Source of the DNA: Hydra vulgaris
Lineage: Eukaryota > Cnidaria > Hydrozoa > Anthoathecata > Hydridae
Reading direction: 5' to 3'
Length of the DNA stretch: 64,000 nucleotides
Assembly: GCF_038396675.1 (NCBI RefSeq)
Contig: NC_088921.1
Coordinates: forward strand, 24,914,001-24,978,000
Shown here: in pieces, positions 1 to 13,583 of the stretch
Layout: each line of letters opens with the position of its first letter
How positions within the stretch are numbered: the first letter of the stretch is position 1
The notes under the pieces: model-generated
What the model was told of the DNA's origin: nothing
Database searches by the model: none
Seen by the model: only the letters and a program-made list of their open reading frames with translations
Translations under genes and position numbers: made by a program

Positions 1-1814
1 AGAGTAGATGACTCATCGAATACATCACCGTTCATTAATATAGGAAAATCTAAATTATTGCGATAACAATTGGCTGAAAAAAATTGAGTTTTATCTGTAT
101 TGAAGTTCACTAGCCACTGTGAGCCCCATGCTGTAGCAGAAGCGAAATCATTTTCAAGCTCAAATGCCCCCTCCAAGCAATCAGACGGTGTTGGTTTCTT
201 ATCACGACAAGAATAAATGGTAGTATCATCCGTAAACAATTCCTCCTTAGATGTGAGAATATCTGGAAGATCGTTAATGTAAATTAAGGAGAGTATAGGG
301 CCAATGATAGAACCTTGAGGAACCCCTGAAGTTACAGAATAAGAAGAAGAGTGCTGTCCATCGAGGACAACTTTTATACTACGATTGGAAGGGAAGGATT
401 TAATAATCTTAAAGATGTTGCCGGATACACCATAAGAAAAAAGCTTATGGAGAAGACCAGCATGCCAAACTTTATCAAAAGCTTTTGAAATGTCAAGAGC
501 GATGGCTTTAACCTCTCCACCTTTATCTAATGCACAATAAAATCTATCAGTTATTACTGTTAGTAAATCAGCTGTAGAACGAGAAGATCAAAACCCATAT
601 TGATGGTAAGAAAGTAAGTTATCAGATTCAAGATGAGAAATTTAGTGTTTGTTAATTAGAGATTCAAAAACCTTGCTTATGATAGAAAGAAGACTTATGG
701 GACGGTAATTAGACGAATCAGATCGCTCTCTAGATTTTTTGAAAATAGGAATAACAGATGCCGCTTTCCAGCAGGCTGGAAAACAAGACTCTGATAAGCA
801 CTTGTTGAACAGCTTCGAGAGTATAGACTACAGCTTCGGAGAACACTACTGCATACAATAACAGGTATGTTGTACGGGCCACAAGCTGTAGAAGAGTCTA
901 GCCAGGAAATCACTTTAGATACAGAAGCTGGAGTGATACAAATGTCAAGCAATGGCCGAACCTGTTTGTTGGCAATATCAAGTAGAACGCAACTAATGGA
1001 TTCAAGAGATGATATTGATGAAAAGTTTTTAACAAATAATTCATCTTTGTCTTTAGGTGAGATGACAAAGTCTGAGCCATAGAAGAGAGGTGGAATTAAG
1101 ATTTGCCCTTATTATTGATATTATTAAAAATTCTCCAGAAGTCACGAGTCACCTAATTTTTGAGATGAGATACGAGAATTTATGACTTGAGAAAAGTGGG
1201 TTTCGGCGTTAGGCAAAACTTTTTACAATTGTTTCTAGCAGTTATAAACAGACGTTTGTTTTCTGGAGAATTGTTTTGCTGATAAATATGGAAGTAACGG
1301 TTTCGATGGGCAATTGCAGTAGCACAGTGTGAGGAAAACCATGGAGGAGAGTGTGCTTGACCTGGAGTCGTCGAGAGGGAACAAAAGATTCTATGCCAGC
1401 CTGAATCCACAAAGTTATGTAAGAAGCACATTTGTCGACAGGAAGACAAAAGATTTCTACCAAAGAGACATCAAGAAGAAAATCACGGAAAGAATCCCAG
1501 TTAGCTTTACTGTAGTTGTAAGTGGTTCGATAATAGGGGGATTCAGGTGATGAAGAAGAATGAGATATCAATTTTAGAGAGATCAAACAGTAATCAGACG
1601 CACCTAAGGGTGAATGTGGAGAAACTGAGCACTGACTAGGATCAGAAACAAGACATATATCAAGTACAGAAGGTAAATGATTCGAATTGTCTGGTAAGCG
1701 AGTTGGAAAGTTGACTATTTGAGTTAGGGATTGAGAAAAGTAAAAGTTGTGGGCTTTAATGCCTGCAGAATCACTGATACTAGAGCCAAACCATTCAGAG
1801 TGGTGAGCATCAAA
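1..1814 (-). pseudogene. Non-LTR retrotransposon (LINE), endonuclease C-end plus reverse transcriptase, partial
   Basis: Read on the minus strand, the sequence starts in the end of an apurinic-type endonuclease (FDAHHSEWFGS, then SDSAGIKAHNF and LGASDY) near 1800-1590. It continues through a linker (NWDSFRDFLLDV, WFSSHCATAIAHRN) to a reverse transcriptase: NYRPISLLSIISKVFESL near 700-640, ALDISKAFDKVWHAGLLHKL near 500, SGVPQGSIIGPILSLIYIND near 330-280, and FTDDTTIYS near 215. The catalytic box is FTDD rather than FADD. Frameshifts and stops (one near 645, others between the linker and the RT) show it is dead. It runs off the left edge, so the 3' end is missing. The layout fits the Jockey/CR1 group of LINEs. 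The clade is an inference; the RT identity is secure. Confidence 0.9.
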
Positions 1815-1902
1815 AAATGAAAGAATTTAATTCTTTGATGCTCACCACTCTGAATGGCTTGGCTTTAGTGTCAGTGATTCTGCAGGCATTAAAGCCCACA
1901 AC
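1746..1902. repeat. 69-bp inverted repeat at the LINE 5' end
   Basis: Arms 1746-1814 and 1834-1902 are reverse complements with a few mismatches, around a loop of about 19 bases. The left arm is LINE endonuclease sequence. The right arm is the same stretch inverted, and LINE sequence stops there. This fits a 5' inversion or snap-back formed during insertion. Confidence 0.9.
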
Positions 1903-2361
1903 ATAAAAGATGTATTAAGTGATTAGGCATTTTTATATTTTTGCATGTTTTTGTTCTGTAGGGACTGCTTACGCGGTGCTGTTTTACCGTATGTCACATT
2001 ATATAAACGTATGTTTCTGTTTTGTTCGACCCTTTGGCGCGGTGTTCATCCACTCGTAATTTATTACGTATATATATATGTTTATGTTCAGTCGCCTGTA
2101 ATTTCTTGTGTGATTATTTAATTATTAGTTTTATTCACTTTGATAATTATTATTATTTAAATTTTGTTGGAAACGCAGTTGTTATTAAAAGTTTTATTTT
2201 TATAAAATCATTTTTTAAAAATTTACATTTGAAGAAGAATAATTAGTCTATAATTATTTAAATAACTATTTATTATAGTTACTAATAATACTTATTTATA
2301 TTACTTTATATAATTTAAAAATGAAATAAAAAATTTCTTTTTATATACGTGTATCTTTATA
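1903..2361. other. Unassigned AT-rich spacer
   Basis: I see no coding sequence with family resemblance here. It separates the LINE foldback from the CACTG element. Confidence 0.5.
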
Positions 2362-2363
2362 TA

Positions 2364-2505
2364 CACTGTAAAACTTTACCGTGAAATTTACGGTATTTTA
2401 CCGACGTTTTAACGGTATAGTACCGCCAAAGCGTTTTCACGGCATTATATCGTAACTTTAACGGCATTATACCGCTATTGTAGTATCACGGTATCACCGT
2501 GATCT
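2364..2505 (+). repeat. Left terminal inverted repeat with ACGGTAT palindrome array
   Basis: After the terminal 26 bases, short units such as ACGGTATTTTACCG, ACGGTATAGTACCG, CGGCATTATACCGC and CACGGTATCACCGTG recur in both orientations. They form a cluster of imperfect palindromes, as expected of subterminal transposase-binding sites. Confidence 0.8.
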
Positions 2506-3570
2506 TCCACTATACAAAAAATAGCACTATACGAAAAATAAAGATTTAAATTTGTTAACTTTTTTTTTACATATTTTTTCAGTATTTCATATGCTAGCAT
2601 GTCAATCACGTGATAACATAACACTGTAATTAAATTATGATTACATTTCGATGTTATTACTTTAGTTATTTAAAAACTAATTTTTTATTCTCTTTTGATT
2701 TTATTCTATTATGATTTTTATTCTCTTAAAATGTGTTTTGTAATTTATTATTTTTTTTTAATTCTAATTTCTAAATTTAATGAAAGAACTTTTGTGCAAT
2801 CAACTATTTTCAACGTGTTGCTACAGCTATTAATATTTATAATATTGTTAATATTGAATTTTATTAAAGGAAACACTTGAGTATGGCATTAGTTCCATTA
2901 AATATTAATCAATTAAATCATAAAATCATCTTCCCTCTAAAATCAAGACAACATATCAAAAAAAAAAAGTAGAGCTCTATTCATCAAAAAAGTTAAAGAA
3001 TTTATCCATGATAAAAACAATAAGTAAAGTTTTTGTTGTCATATTGATCTCTATAATTAATTTTTGCGTCATTTTGACCTTATCCTTTATATCTCAAAAT
3101 TTTTGCATTTTTTTGCTATTCTTGATGTCCTTGTTACTGATAATATTGATATTGTTCTATATAATTGTTTTGTATTATTTTTTGTGTTATTGTTTTTGTC
3201 TTTTTCTGTTGTTATTTTTTACTAATATAATATTAGTATTCTAATATCATTTTTATTTCTTTATTACAAGTACCAATTATATTATATATTGTGTCAAATT
3301 TACAGTGAATATTTGTAGGTTATCACGTTTTTGTCAGTTACTAACTGTCTGTGGCTAAGCTTTGTTTTTACTTTATAAAGTGAAATAAAATGATTAGTGT
3401 TAGATTTTTGTAAAGATGTATTAATCATAAAATGTCATTACCTTCTGTTTTTATTGGACCAATATGGACATAATTATCTAAAAATAATTTGTGTTTCCGC
3501 AGTTCCACATCAAGGTGTTGTTAGTTTTTCAGAGTTTTGACGAGGAAAACAATGTTTAACAAATTCAGTT

Positions 3571-4047
3571 ATGTTTCTGTGGTATACATTGAGTAAAATA
3601 AAAATATATTATGGTATAAAAAGTATTGATTTGAAAAATATTTTGAAGCAAGGAGACAGTTATTACCTGTGTATTCGAGATAATGGAATAGAAACAGATT
3701 ATTTATTGCCGAGTGATTTGCCTGAGCATGTAATTTGTTGTGGAAAAAAAAAATTACTCAAGATTTCTGACATAGAAATTGTTAATGTGTTAGTGCAATT
3801 AGAAAATGATATCAACTTATTCAGTACCAAATCAATTGAACACGCTTTAGATGATGCATTTAAGCTGTCCTCAACATGTCTTTTATGTATAAAAGATAGT
3901 TTTGTGGCAATATACAAACATGATAATTTTGTTTTACTTTTTGATTCACATAGTAGAGACTGCCATGGTTTTTTGATCAGTGAAGGTACTGCGGTGGTCA
4001 TAAAATTTTTGTTTCCTTCAGATTTTTATATTTTTTTAAAACAGTAA
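3571..4047 (+). CDS. Transposon-borne cysteine-protease-like protein (OTU / C76-like fold)
   Basis: This 158-aa ORF is open and ends at TAA. Its features are YGIKSIDLKNILKQGDSYYL near residues 14-33, LLPSDLPEHV near 46-55, NLFSTKSIEHALDDAFKLSS near 80-99, CLLCIKDSFVAIYKH, and a C-terminal FDSHSRDCHG near 125-134. The D-x-H of FDSHSR sits where papain-like deubiquitinases related to OTU and the herpesvirus tegument peptidase C76 family have their Asp/His. Such domains are known as passengers in animal DNA transposons. No catalytic Cys-box is evident, so the N-terminus is probably lost and activity is doubtful. The first ATG is a track start, not a proven start. The family call is an inference from motif memory. 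Confidence 0.45.
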   Translation: MFLWYTLSKIKIYYGIKSIDLKNILKQGDSYYLCIRDNGIETDYLLPSDLPEHVICCGKKKLLKISDIEIVNVLVQLENDINLFSTKSIEHALDDAFKLSSTCLLCIKDSFVAIYKHDNFVLLFDSHSRDCHGFLISEGTAVVIKFLFPSDFYIFLKQ

Positions 4048-4079
4048 AGTAGATCTTTAACCGGTGCTAAGGAAGTTCG

Positions 4080-4920
4080 CTTTGAGTTAACATCTATAAA
4101 CATTGAAGTGATTGACATTGATAGTACCAATGTGTTTAGTACAAAAAGTAGTTTATCTGTTTATTCTAAAGTCAATTATGCACAATTAACTCCATGTGAA
4201 AATTGTTATAAAAATTTAGAGTTAAAGTGTCATGTATGTGGTTTATGAGAAAAATCATTATTAGCTTATATTACTAATTAACCACTGTCATGATGCAAAT
4301 ATTTGTTTTCCTTGTATCAACAATTGCAAAAGAAATTTTAAAAGCTACTCTTCTTTCAAAAGACATGCAAGAACTGTTCATTATAATCAAACAGTTAGTA
4401 CGCTTGCTCTGTCAAAATTTAAAGACAGTGATATATCTTTTATATGTGCTATTACGTTAAGCAAACAAGTATATAAGGGATTAATTCAATTTTTTATTCA
4501 TCTAAAAATTCATAGTGACTTACATGATAAAATTATGTGTCTATTTATAAAATGCAATAAAACTTTCAATAATTAAAGTTCATTAGCATTTCACTGGACA
4601 AGAAAACACAAAAATTGGGATGCACGTTATATAAAATCATTCTATTTAACGTTCGTTCCAGATTTCCCAGGGAGTAATAATAATGAAGATCATGAAATAA
4701 TTTTAGAAAATTTTAGTCCCCTTGAGTTGTGTGCTACAGAATGTTTTAAAAAAAGTAAAATTATTAAATTGGAAGATCATGTGCAATGCCAAGTTATGTT
4801 TTTTTTGAAATTCAAACACATTTTACTAGTATCATGCATTCAGAGCATTGCTGATGAGCTTGAAGTTGCTAATAACTACAGTACTGAATATTTGTTACAT
4901 ACTCTATCTTCTACAATGTA
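4080..4920 (+). pseudogene. Decayed C2H2 zinc-finger protein of the same transposon
   Basis: Downstream of the protease-like ORF the frame shifts repeatedly, but pieces stay readable. There is a CxxC pair (PCENCYKNLELKCHVCGL) near 4192-4248. A C2H2-like finger near 4292-4385 reads CFPCINNCKRNFKSYSSFKR and then HARTVH. A third piece at 4727-4921 ends LEDHVQCQVMFFLKFKHILL. This order, finger then a helical segment, is common in zinc-finger proteins of animal CACTA-type and related transposons. Stops near 4246 and 4279 plus frame changes mark it as a pseudogene. Confidence 0.45.
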
Positions 4921-5002
4921 AAATCTTCCTATCAATGTTATGGATGATATTGTTAAAGAATTTGTCAAGATAGAGTGTTAATAATTGTTAAAGAATTTTT
5001 GA

Positions 5003-5070
5003 ATAGGTGTTTATAATTATGATAATTTCGAGACGATGTGCTCGAAATTATCATAATTATTAACACCTAT
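5003..5070. repeat. 30-bp hairpin
   Basis: Arms 5003-5032 and 5041-5070 pair with about two mismatches around an 8-base loop (ACGATGTG). Confidence 0.85.
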
Positions 5071-5940
5071 GCAAAACTTTGACTAATACCCATCAATTGC
5101 TGCAAGCATACAACAGTTGAAGCATTGCAACCCAGGAATATTTTTCAGTTGATTCCTTTCCGTTTAAGAGAAAAATTTTCAATTCTTTAATAAACAGGGT
5201 AATATTAAATACATGTGGTTAGTTTCAGCATGATGTTTCAATGCACGCTGTTTTTGCGTGGCACACACTACAAGAAAAATCTCTTTTTATTGTGTGAATT
5301 TTCAAATGTTTTTGAGTTTCCAATTTTCGGAAAAATATTAGTTCTTTTTATAGATCCAAGCTGTAGTATCCCTCGGGTTATTGCCACAATTCAAAGGACT
5401 GAGTTTGTCCATGAACTTGGTTTATATGAAATCTTTGGTTATACAGATAAAATTCTTTGCCTTGCACTGCCTTGCATAATCTGCCTTTACCAGCCTACAT
5501 GTACCAGTATCGAAAGATGATTTCACTTAAACATGCAGTTTCATGTTCAGTACAAACCTTTTAACATCTAAATAATAATTGAATTATAATACTATAAAGA
5601 TTATAATAATTTTTGTTTAACTGTTGTTAAATTTTAAATGTATATTTAAAATTTGATATAAAAATATATAATTTCAAAATATTATGTGTAAAATTTCAAC
5701 TATTATTTTCATTGAAACCTTCAAAAATAGTTATGATAACAATAAAGTTAAAAAATCTGAAATTACAAAATCACTTCTTTTTTTTAAACTGACTGTTATT
5801 AACCCTGATAAATTTAAGCTATGATCGTACAGCTTATATTAATATATGCAATATATATGCCAATCTATTAAATTTTATTCTCCATGTGGCGGTGCTCTGT
5901 GATAAGACCATAAGAACCTTCTTAGAGCACCTAAAATTAT
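5071..5940. other. Unassigned interior of the CACTG element
   Basis: A 101-aa ORF at 5215-5520 (plus) includes SCSIPRVIATIQRTEFVHEL. I cannot place it in a family. It may be a tail of the transposon's zinc-finger protein. The rest is AT-rich with no coding signal. Confidence 0.35.
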
Positions 5941-6131
<191 letters not shown>

Positions 6132-6812
6132 GATTAAATCATTGAAGATTAATTATTGAAGAATAAATCATTGTTGTGGCAGTGTTGCTTATTTGTGTAG
6201 GTAATAGAATTTATTAAAGCCAGAATCATTAGAATCCATCCCTTTATAAATGCAACTTTATTAGAGCAACTAGCATGGGTTTAGAGCTGGACGTTGGAGT
6301 GGAGATTAAAGCAGATCTTCATTTGGTTACATTAGAAAACTTGTTTGGACTAAAGCCAATACAAAAATGAAAACTAATTCAATCATTGTTATCAAATAAC
6401 ATAGGTAGGTGGTCAAAATTTCTTTTTAAAATTGTATCAAGTTTAGTCTTTATAAAATAATATGTTATATAATTTGTAATATCCTACTATTACACAACTA
6501 TACTAAGTAAAAATATAATTATGTAAATATTACTTAGTATACATGGTTGTATGATGGCTTTCTTTCTTTTATTGACATTGTAATTATTAAGGAGTTTTTT
6601 TTATAATTTTAAAAGGGAAGTAAATATTTTAAAATTGAAGAAAAATAAGTTATTTCGTTCAATGATTCTGTCATAATTTTTTTGTTATGTATTTCATTTC
6701 ATTGATGTATAAATTCCTGATTCATGCCAAGTTTAGAATAAATAATTTTTATAATTATTAAATTATTATTATATTTAAATCATTAGTGATTATTGTGACT
6801 GCTTCATTACAG

Positions 6813-7213
6813 CTAATTCGAAAATATTGATATCAGCATTGATGACTTTGTCATCACCATGTGTACTCATTCCTTCTACTGAAACTATAGCAGCAGAAAG
6901 AAAATCTTCTGGTAAGTAGCTTACATATTTACAATCACTTTCCATATTTTCATTTTATGAAAGTTAATTTTATAATAAATGTTAAATGTAATCTTGAACT
7001 GAAATGATTATTACAAATTACAAATTAAGTTGTATTTCATTTTCATTAAATTGAATTGTAGCGACATCGAATTATTTCAGACCTTATGATTGGTGCATGT
7101 CATTTAATGTACCATGGGAATTAATAGAAAAGAAAACAATTGAAAAACTAGAAACAGGTGAACAAAGCGAGACAGTTATAGATGTCTTAATTGGGAATGT
7201 GAAGGACTACTAA
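6813..7213 (+). pseudogene. Two-exon fragment of a transposon-associated protein
   Basis: Exon A (6813-6911) lies between an acceptor-like TTACAG and a consensus donor GGTAAGT. Exon B (7062-7213) follows an acceptor-like TTGTAG. Splicing keeps one open frame across the junction, ending at TAA 7211-7213. Exon B includes FNVPWELIEKKTIEKLETGE, which resembles a short W-x-x-P-x-x-L type domain often found in animal zinc-finger transposon proteins, with homologous sequence here near 38.9 kb on the minus strand. The matching frame supports a former gene; the function is unknown. Confidence 0.4.
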
Positions 7214-7929
7214 GCTCACAGTCTACTGCAGCTGAAAGGTTGTACAGATTGCAGCAAAGTTTTATTTAATAATATTAAAGAATACTGCTACCAGAATTGA
7301 TGCAACAGTTTCCAGAGCTGTTTATGGTAATTCTTGATGCTGTTTTATCTATCTCAGCTCCATATACTTACATCAAATTAATTACTGAAGTGTTTTGTTA
7401 ACAATTTTATTTTATTCGCACAGGTTACTCATACTTGTATAACTTGTAAAACTTCTGATATTATTGAATAAATGTAATAACTAAATTATATGTTTAGGTG
7501 AGCGGATTACTGAATCACTTTGATGTGTTGATAGGTGGGTTAAAAATCACTGAAAAATTAACAACTTCATTAGCTGACCAAAAATTAGCAGCCCTTTTAT
7601 TCAGTTGTAGATCTACAAATGAACACCTAAAAAAAAGCTATGCAATCAATGGATAAGGCAAAAATTGCAACTGCTTCTGATCTTCCTGTGGTCCTGGCTT
7701 AATGACTGTATTGGTCATTCTTTTTGATGAAAAGTTGCAGTCTTTTTATGTTGATGGATGTATGCATAAACAGTGGATTTGTTTATAATTTTTCATAACG
7801 TTATTGATATCACATTTAGTAAATGCCAAGAGATTTATAACACACAACCATATTCCATATAGATGTGTGTGTGTGTGTCATAAATTAATTGCATAAAATT
7901 AAGCTAGTGGCTTTGATATTACATTTATG

Positions 7930-7930
<1 letters not shown>
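7214..7930. other. Decayed interior of the CACTG element
   Basis: Short open stretches with splice-like borders occur. For example, 7497 onward reads VSGLLNHFDVLIGGLKITEK and then LADQKLAALLFSCRSTNEHL before frames break. They are consistent with further decayed exons of the element. No family was recognised. Confidence 0.3.

Positions 7931-8010
<80 letters not shown>
7931..8010. repeat. (TA)n microsatellite
   Basis: About 80 bases of TA dinucleotides inside the CACTG element. Confidence 0.95.
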
Positions 8011-9318
<1,308 letters not shown>

Positions 9319-9579
9319 ATAGATTGTGTAAATACATATATTTATCTATCGTTATTTTATTTTATTTTAGATTTTATGTTTGATAGATTGTATACACCTG
9401 AATATATTTTATTGACTAATAAATAGACACACTGTTAGATAAACTTTGTCATTATTGTTTTGATCTTACTCGTTCAATACGATGTTACTATTGCTGCTTT
9501 ATATAATAAATAGGGATAAACCTGAGATTTTTGTAAAACAATTTTCGCTAAAGTGCGCAATCCGAAGGTGTTGTAGAAA

Positions 9580-9801
9580 TTCATGGTATTATACCGTTAC
9601 TCATAAACTCCTGTGCTATACCGTTATTTTACGGTACAGAAACGGAATAGATAATCACGGTAGAAAACGGTAATTCAAATATAAATTCACGGTATTCTAC
9701 CGTAAATGTTTCCCGTTTCTGTACCGTGAAATCACGGTATAGTACTGGCGTTTATGGGTCACGGTATAATACCGTGAATTTCACGGTAAAGTTTTACAGT
9801 G
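9580..9801 (-). repeat. Right terminal inverted repeat with ACGGTAT palindrome array
   Basis: At least eight copies of ACGGTA/TACCGT occur in both orientations, including the perfect palindrome CACGGTATAATACCGTG near 9759. The terminal bases match the left end in inverse. Confidence 0.85.
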
Positions 9802-10059
9802 TACTTATTATTTATAAACGTGTCTCTTATACGTATCTTTATATTTAACTTTATGAAAAAGTTAGCGCAACATGTCTACTCATGTAAATAATTTAAAACT
9901 AGTATTGTTCATAATTCGACATTGCAGTCTACTTACAGCACTTATATTGCAATTTAATGGTTTAGAATTGCATACAAGTTATTAGAAACCAAACTTTAAA
10001 ATATATTGATAACTTTTCCTTTGATCCAACTGTGATATATGATGAATTAAATAAATATT

Positions 10060-11540
10060 TTATACCAAATAGCCCAAATTTGATAAAAATATTTCTTTCG
10101 TCATTAACAAAATAAATGCTTATGATTTTCCGATATCGTCAACCTTAACATCTTATGAACCAAATACATAAATCCATTGGTCACGATGGAATTAATTAAT
10201 CTTGTCATCGACTTATATGAACCCTTAAAAGATGTACTATTAAAAGTTTTTCATTGTTCTATAAAACAAGGGGTATTTCCAGATAATTTAAAAATAGCCA
10301 AAGTCACTCCAATTTTTAAGATAGGCGATCTAACCAATGTCACAAATTATTGCCCGATTTCTATTCTTTCTGCTTTTTCTAAAGTTTTAGAAAGAATTTT
10401 ATATAACGTTATTTATAATCACCATTCCTTAAATAATATATCAATCAATACGGGTTCAAAAAAAAAAAAAAGCAGAACACACAATACTCCAAATTACTCG
10501 CAGTAGAGCTGAAACTTTTAAAAAGTCCCAATATACGTTGGGAATTTTCAGAGATTTATCAAAAGCGTTTGACACAATTGATCATCGAATTCTCCTTAAA
10601 AAAAGTGGAATACTATTGAATTAGAGGGAATGTTTTAACGATTATTAAAAGTTATTAAAACAACCGTAAACAGTTTGTTTGTAATAATGAAACTAGAGCA
10701 ACTATTTTATTAAAAACCTGTGGAGCTTCCCAGGGCTCTATACTCGGAGTACTTCGTTTTTTAATCTCCATCAATGATCCTTAAAGCGTCGAGTTTAATG
10801 ACTGCCGCGTTTGCTGGAGACACTAATATCTTTTTATCGCATAAAAGTATTCTCATATTGTTTCAAAGTGTGATTATTGAATTAGCAAAAATTAGCGAAT
10901 GGTTTAAATTGAATAAATTTTCACTGAATGAGGATAAAACGAAATGGTCACTCGTTCATCCGACTTCTAAATAGAAACTACTGCCTCCCAACTTGCCCTT
11001 TTCATAGACAAAATCCAAAACAAAAATAGAAATAAATACTAACTTTTTATGTGTCCATGTTGATGAAAGCCTTGAAGCTGGAATTACCTCACTAATTTTT
11101 TGTACAACAAAGTTGCTATAAGTATAGGAGTAATGTATAAGGCTAGAAATGCTTTAAATAAACAAAGTTTATCACAATTACATATTTCTTTTATCAATTA
11201 TCAATTAAACTATGCAAATATTGCTTGGTGTAAGGCCTATAAAAGTAAACTGAAACCTCTTTATCATCAGCAGAAGCATGTAGCTCGTCTAATTAATTTT
11301 AAAGACAGATTTACTCATGCTAGGCTTCTTTAACGTGAAATGAAAATTTTTAATATATATCAGCTCAATGTTTTTAATACTCTTTATTTTATGTACAAAT
11401 GTAAAATAAATTCCTCAGTTTCTTTCCATAAATAATATACCTTGAAATATAAAAATAAATACAATTTAAGAAATTACTATTTAGTTAGGCAACCTTTTTA
11501 TCAAACTAATTTCGGAAAAACAAACATTAATTTATTGAGA
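10060..11540 (+). pseudogene. LINE reverse transcriptase, family A, copy 1 (decayed)
   Basis: Recognisable RT blocks follow in order: KVFHCSIKQGVFPDNLKIAK, VTPIFKIGDLTNVTNYCPIS, RDLSKAFDTIDHRILL near 10550, CGASQGSI near 10722, and AFAGDTNIFLS near 10792. The C-terminal part at 11100-11333 reads ISIGVMYKARNALNKQSLSQ, YANIAWCKAYKSKLKPLYHQ, ARLINFKDRFTHARLL. The catalytic FADD is mutated to FAGD, and stops and frameshifts break the frame. Three further relics of the same family lie at 42.7-44.1, 51.3-52.1 and 58.2-58.6 kb. Non-LTR RT is certain; the clade (CR1/L2/Jockey-like) is inferred. Confidence 0.85.
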
Positions 11541-11690
11541 TTGTAAAATACGAGCGGTTCTCTATGGCAAGACCTGACGGTCTTCTACGAGTCTTCACGT
11601 TCTTTTTTATAAAATTAAATATCTATACAGCTGCATTATCTGTTACTTTGTTCTTATTGTATAGTTGTATTATTTAAATGTTAACGATTT

Positions 11691-11691
<1 letters not shown>

Positions 11692-11747
<56 letters not shown>

Positions 11748-11755
11748 TATATATA
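11692..11755. repeat. (TA)n microsatellite
   Basis: About 60 bases of TA following the LINE 3' region. Confidence 0.9.
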
Positions 11756-11999
11756 AAATTTACAAAATTAAATAAAAATTTTCTTTTTATAAACGATTAA
11801 TAAAAGTAAATTATTGCTTAGTTTAAAAGCGCTTTGCTAATACTGCGGAGAATATAGCCTAACGTTTATTTTTCGTTCTAATTACAGAGAAATGGCAGTG
11901 AAAGAATTACTTAATCTACTTTATTTCTTATATTCTTCTACTACAATTAAAAAGTTTATAAATTGGTATGTTTAAGCTCCAATGTGGATTAAAATTGCT

Positions 12000-12877
12000 T
12001 ATCATTTTCATAAACCTTTCTTGAAAGTATTCCCCAGAGATTTTCAATTGTGTTAAGATCTGGACTGCATGCGGCCATTCCATTACGTTAATATTTTTTT
12101 TCTCTAAAACAAGCTTTCGTAAGCTTTAAATTATGGATAGCAGCATTGTCTTGTTAAAAAGTGAAACTTTCATCTATCATTTTTTCACCAATAAGTCAAT
12201 CTAATAACATCAAATAAGTCTAATAAGTCTACTAATCTAATATGTCAATCCCTGTATATATTTATTTAGCCCTATGAATTTATTTTTGTTGAAATCCATG
12301 CCGGTCAAAGTTTTCCTACAAAGGAAAAAGCCCCCCAAACTATAATAGTTCCACCAAAGTTACGATTCATCCGAGTTTCTTTCTCTTTTTAGATCATTCC
12401 AGTAATATTGATAGCCATCAGGACCATCTAGATTGTCCTTTTTCTCATCACTAAAGAGAACTTGATGCCATACTTCCTGCTAAAACATGTGTTCTTTTGC
12501 AAATTGTAATTTCTTTAAAACGAACAGTAAGTTTTGGTTTTGGTTTACGCTTTTTCCAAACTGCGTTTGGATCTTCATGTAAGATTTGTTTCACACGTTG
12601 AACAATTACACGTAATTGTAAATGAGCACGAATTTGAGATGCAGTCATTTGCTGAGCAGCAGCACGACGAACAATAACGTTTAGTACGATTATCAATTTT
12701 ACGTTTGCCACCACTTCCGTTATAAGCTCCAAAACTAACGCCAATTTTGAAGTAACTATTAACCACTTTTGTGGATCTTTTAATTTTCTTTACAATTTCC
12801 CGATTAGATAAGCCTGTATCTTTGTATGCTCTGATTACTGCTAATTCTTCATTTGTTAAACGCTTACCGCGTCGCAT
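12000..12877 (-). pseudogene. Tc1/mariner-type transposase, decayed
   Basis: On the minus strand the N-terminus (MRRGKRLTNEELAVIRAYKD, near 12877-12818) is a Tc1-like helix-turn-helix with GLSNREIVKKIKRS. A frameshift leads to RRAAAQQMTASQIRAHLQLR and KPKLTVRFKEITICKRTHVL. The catalytic region follows: [19 protein letters not shown] near 12460-12400, a stop just before QDNAAIH near 12155, and SPDLNTIENLWGILSRKVYE near 12070-12010. The D, D and E positions are visible, but stops and frameshifts inactivate it. Length matches a Tc1 transposase of about 340 aa. I did not find convincing inverted ends. Confidence 0.88.
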
Positions 12878-13505
12878 TTCAAATTAAGGTATCAAAAACT
12901 AAATGTTAAAAACTATATGAGCACTGATTTTACATTCACTGTATAACTTAAATAATAATAAAAAACAATGTCACAAACGCGTATCAACAGATCAAAATAT
13001 ACAATTAAACTCAAATAAATTATCGATGAGACTAATTCTATTTGTTACAGCAAATAACAAGTATTACGCAATTTACGGTTTCATTAAATGTATCGCAATT
13101 TATTTATGCTATATTATAAACTAAAAAGTTGTTGCTTGTAACAGTAGTTATATGTATGTGAATACAAAAGATGTACCGCACAAATTTGCTTACAGATTAA
13201 CAAAATATTGGATCAGTATATGGTGAGGCTAGTTCTATTTTCTCCACCGTCTAAAATCATTACATTACAAAAGATAATTTACAATTTTAATTGGTTTTGC
13301 GTGTCAAAAAGTTTCGTAAAAACATTTAAAAAAAAAATTTAAAGGCTCTTGAATCATTTAAACAACCGTGGCCAGGTTGTCGCAACTAAATATAATTTAC
13401 GTGGTCATAAATAAAGTGCGATCGCTCCCGCTTGCGGCCCACCTATTGAACTATAAAGTTGTTTATTTTTGAATTTTAAGTTGCAAAAGTTTTTCAAATA
13501 TAAAC

Positions 13506-13506
<1 letters not shown>
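12878..13506. other. AT-rich spacer, nothing recognised
   Basis: This lies upstream of the Tc1-like relic and may contain its untranslated end. No coding signal. Confidence 0.4.

Positions 13507-13579
<73 letters not shown>
13507..13579. repeat. (TA)n microsatellite
   Basis: About 73 bases of TA, directly left of a candidate transposon end at 13590. Confidence 0.93.

Positions 13580-13583
<4 letters not shown>

Noticed and set aside
12880-13250. Inverted ends for the Tc1-like relic (GGAGAA..AGCCT near 11850 and its inverse near 13225)
   Set aside because: The match is short with gaps, and the flanks do not show TA target sites convincingly.
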